Shown here one piece after another: positions 60,809-64,000 of a stretch of DNA of 64,000 nucleotides (its first letter is position 1; every line of letters starts with the position of its first letter). The translations under genes were made by a program, and so were the position numbers. This stretch comes from Sipunculus nudus (Eukaryota; Annelida; Sipuncula; Golfingiida; Sipunculidae): contig CM049316.1 in the NCBI GenBank assembly GCA_026874595.1, forward strand, positions 68,656,676 to 68,720,675, written 5' to 3'. A model generated the notes under the pieces. The model was not told the origin of the DNA, did not search any database, and saw only the letters and a list, made by a program, of their open reading frames with translations.

Positions 60809-62361
60809 AGCTCAGCTGACTGTAAGTCATCTGAGCTATAGCGATCACTCTTTGTCCGTCGTGTGTCGTGCCGTCCGTCCGTCCGTCCGTCCGTCTGTCC
60901 GTTAACCTGGCACAAATCGTAACCGCTGGACCTAGAATCTTGTAACTTTACATTCTGAGAGGTCCATGAAAAATCTTCATGGAAACCAGAAATTAGGTCT
61001 CTGTTACCCGTATCCTTCAAGCTATGGGGCCCAAAGTACCCCCCAGAATAGTCAAAAATTTCATACAAAAACTTCAATATCTCATTAACTACATCACTGA
61101 TGGTCATTATTTTTTGCATACTTATTGATCATGAGATGTTTCATCAGTGTCTGCAGACTGGTGGTGCCACCTGTATTTTTCAATTTTTTACGAATTGTTT
61201 TCTCTATTTTTGAGACCTTTAAAAAATGTGAACATCTGTCAACAGGGCACAAATTGTAAAGACTGGACCTAGAATCTTCATTCCTCACACAGTAAGAGAC
61301 CTATGAAAAGTCTCCATGGAAACCTGAAATAAGGTCTCTGTTACCCATATCCTGTGAGCTGTGGGGCTCCAAATTACCCCCCAGAATAATGGAAAATTTG
61401 ATGAAAACAAACTGCAACATCTCAATAACTACAACACTGATAGTCATGATTTTTGGCATACATATTGATCAAGAGGTGTTCCATCAATTCCTGCAGACTT
61501 GTGATGCAACCTGTATTACTTCAAATTTTTACCATTTTTTTCTCTATTTTTGGGACCTTTAAGGATGTAGTTATCTGTCAACAGGGTACAAATCGTAATG
61601 ACTGGATCTAGAATCTTCATTCTTGACACACAGGGAGATTGGAAACCTGAAATTAGCTCTCTTTTACCCATATCCTTTGAGCTATGGCACTCCAAAGTAC
61701 AGCTCAGAATAATGGAAAAAGTTATACAAAAGCTGAAGTATCTGAACCACTAATGTAAAAATCACCATAATTATTTATATGGATATTGATCATGGAGTGT
61801 TTCATCAGTTTCTGCAGACTGGTGGCACCACCTGTATTTGTTCAGTTTTTTTTACAAATTTTTTCTCTATTTTTGAGACCCTTAAAGATATGAACATCTG
61901 TTAACAGGGCACAAATTATAACAACTGGACCTAGAATCTTCATTCTTGAAACACTGGGAGACCCATGAAAAGTCTCCATGGAAACCTGAAATTAGGTCTC
62001 TGTTACCCATATTCTTTAAGCTATAGGACCCCGAATTATCCCTCAGAATAATGGACAATTTGATACAAAAGCTGAAGTGTCTGAACAACTAATGCAGAGA
62101 TCACCATGATTCTTTGCATGGATATTGACATTAAGTGTTTTTATTAGTTTCTGCAGACTGGTGGAACCACCTGTAATTTTTTTAAAGTTTATGCACTTTT
62201 GCTCTATTTTTGACCGATATAAATACAGTCACAATCTTGGCCTGTTGAATACTCTGTTTGATGCTTCAGTTGAATGGGTATATACTACCATTCAGATGAT
62301 AAAATTTCCTTTGGCGAATCTCTTCCCAGTTAGCTAAGCGTCATGACCAATGGGTCACTTG
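60809..62361 (+). mobile_element. Family E element in the last visible CYLD intron
   Basis: It starts AGCTCAGCTGACTGTAAGTC after TTTTT, followed by a CCGTCCGTCCGTCCGTCCG tract. Four units of about 335 bp are marked by GAGACC-TTAA. It ends GTTAGCTAAGCGTCATGACC, AATGGGTCACTTG at 62361. It is uninterrupted, and its region around 62170 is the empty-site match for the A insertion at 54165. Confidence 0.8.
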
Positions 62362-62526
62362 TTTGTACTTTCTGAACCCTTATATAGTATGTTAAAATTA
62401 GTGAACATATGGAACATAGCATTATTTTTTCTTCTCATAAAAGTTACTGTTGAAAATAATATGAGGGCAATTATTTATCACTATATAAAGAATTTTATTG
62501 AAAAGAATTATAAGCCCATGCACCAG

Positions 62527-62533
<7 letters not shown>

Positions 62534-62557
<24 letters not shown>

Positions 62558-62568
62558 ATGTGTGTGTA
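62534..62568. repeat. (TG)n microsatellite
   Basis: A nearly pure TG run broken by one TATG, in unique intron sequence. Confidence 0.9.
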
Positions 62569-63252
62569 TTTATATAAATATATTGATATACACAATTCAG
62601 AATGTGGCCTTAAAGGGGATAAGATTATAATAAACAGATTGAAATCGGACAAACTATATATTAAGATCCTCAGATCAACTTTCATTAAAAGACTTTTAAG
62701 TTAGCATAAAAAAAGAAGTACTCTATTAAAGCTCAGCTGAACTTCAACCACGCTTAGCCCTGGTGATTAGTCCAGTTATATATAGTGTTAGCAATTCATA
62801 AATAGTTACCTTTTACCCTTGAAAGTCCTCCCTTTATATCAAGACAGGTAATGGTGAAATGTCTTTTGAAACCAGAAATTAGGTGTTAGTAGGCTGAATT
62901 CTGTTAAGTATCTGACAACTAATAGACACTCAAGACTGTAGAACAAAAATCAAGCATTGAGTCACAAAATTGCTGGGAATAAAATGTCTTATATATAAAT
63001 TTATATATTTGTTTATATATATTTCACTGTCAGCATGCAAAATTAAACAAAATGTCATTCACAGATTCAATATTTCACTGAGGTTGTTTAAGTTTGAGTT
63101 TATTTATACAAAATTCCCAGTTAACCAGAAAACCAGATAAAAATTGACTAATGCATTGATTGCCTAACAATTTACTGTGCTTATAAATCCTTCATGGTGT
63201 TATGTGCTATGGTGAGACTTCTTGTGCCATCGCAGGTGAGAGATTCATTTTT

Positions 63253-64000
63253 AGCGAACCTGTGAGCTTATGCGATGGGGCACCGTCGTCCGTCCATCGT
63301 CAGCCGTCTGCCATCAGCCGTCCGCCATCCAGGGCTGGCTTTCCGCCGTCCATGGCTGTTAGTCAGAAACTGTCAGAGCTAGCAGCTCCAAATTACATGT
63401 AAGAATTAGTCACATGTGAAACTTGGTGCCCTGGAGCTTATTTTTGGGTATCTGCATTAATTTAGATTTTATAGAGAAAAAGATTAAAAACCTTAAAAAA
63501 TCTTCTTCTTCTCTGAAACTGTCCAGCCAAATTGTCCAATATTTCACAGAAATGATCCCTGGAACAATCCATCTCAAATTTGTTCGAATGGTTCCAGTTC
63601 GGAGATTTTAGGCCGAGTTACTTAATCATCTGTCAAAAAAAGCACACTAAAATTAAAATCTCAGACACGGTTAGAGCTATAATCACCAAATTTCATACCA
63701 ATGTTTGTCACATATGTCATTTCTGATTTTGAGGTATTGGTGGCGCCACCTACATTGATGTGTTTTTTACAAGCGTAAATGTAATTTTAAACTCTTCTAG
63801 CTTATACACTGATTAATGATGAAACTGTTAAGCTGATTGGTTTAAACTTTACAAGAATTTTTCTATGGTAGGGTTCTGCCAGTTTTATAAGAATAGATTG
63901 GGTGAATACAGTTTTTAAAAAAACATTGTAGCCAATTGAAAAAGGCTTTCAGTATTTGAAAACAGATTTGACAACGTGCTATGTTTCAGCAGCCAAGTCA
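63253..64000 (+). mobile_element. Family C element, 5' part (continues beyond window)
   Basis: The 5' end AGCGAACCTGTGAGCTTATG follows TTTTT. A tract with CCGTCGTCCGTCCATCGTC and C core units follow, with GGTGGCGCCACC at about 63740. It resembles 42244-42980 closely. The 3' end is outside the window. Confidence 0.75.

Overview
The window is animal nuclear DNA: a single recognisable gene split into short exons with GT/AG boundaries, set in very long AT-rich introns and flanks packed with repeats. Nothing looks bacterial, viral or organellar. The repeats (short terminal hairpins around 140-280 bp tandem cores, inserted at T|T) resemble the non-autonomous Helentron/pearl-type elements described from bivalve molluscs, so a bivalve or another lophotrochozoan is the best guess; the species cannot be read from the sequence.

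The gene is a plus-strand orthologue of the deubiquitinase CYLD. Six exons (34481-34830, 41856-42003, 46590-46845, 47717-47808, 48156-48222, 60334-60454) join in frame with matching phases. They encode a charged linker, a CAP-Gly domain split over two exons, and the first half of the USP catalytic domain, including the catalytic cysteine (codon 46697-46699). The zinc-binding insertion and catalytic histidine must lie to the right of position 64000. An exon at 18937-19323 encodes a CARD-type death-fold domain. It ends in phase 1 on the same strand, and the first clear CYLD exon begins in phase 1, so the window may encode a CARD-CYLD fusion. This is the most interesting gene-level signal, but it needs transcript evidence.

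A second possible gene has three small exons (to 4119, 5563-5635, 6243-about 6425), a consensus CRE upstream and an AATAAA signal downstream. It lies wholly inside a 4.2 kb insertion (2861-7091) bounded by CCCTTAC(C)GAAAAT inverted repeats and TATA-rich arrays.

Most of the rest is repeat. I recognise at least six families (A-F, plus a partial G), named here for convenience. They share one plan: a 5' hairpin in most, a TCCG/TCTG-rich tract, a core of tandem units, a 3' copy of the 5' arm in inverse orientation, a second hairpin, and an end in CT(A/T)G followed by T. They are nested inside each other, always in the same orientation. The deepest stack sits in the CYLD intron after 48222: B contains D, D contains C, C contains E, and E contains A (48247-57585). 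Flanks rejoin across inserts and match uninterrupted copies elsewhere in the window, which fixes the ends. A 1.9 kb TA-flanked inverted-repeat transposon lies at 15835-17724.

Layout: 1-1449 nested A/C/E remnants; 1455-10920 element B0 with E, the TIR insertion and D inside; 10932-18800 C elements with B and TIR insertions; 18937-19323 CARD exon; 19820-30716 C and E elements; 30717-34480 mostly unique intron; 34481-48222 five CYLD exons with A, C, E, F and G copies between them; 48247-57585 the five-level stack; 57586-60454 unique intron and the sixth CYLD exon; 60809-62361 an E element; 63253-64000 a C element cut by the window edge.
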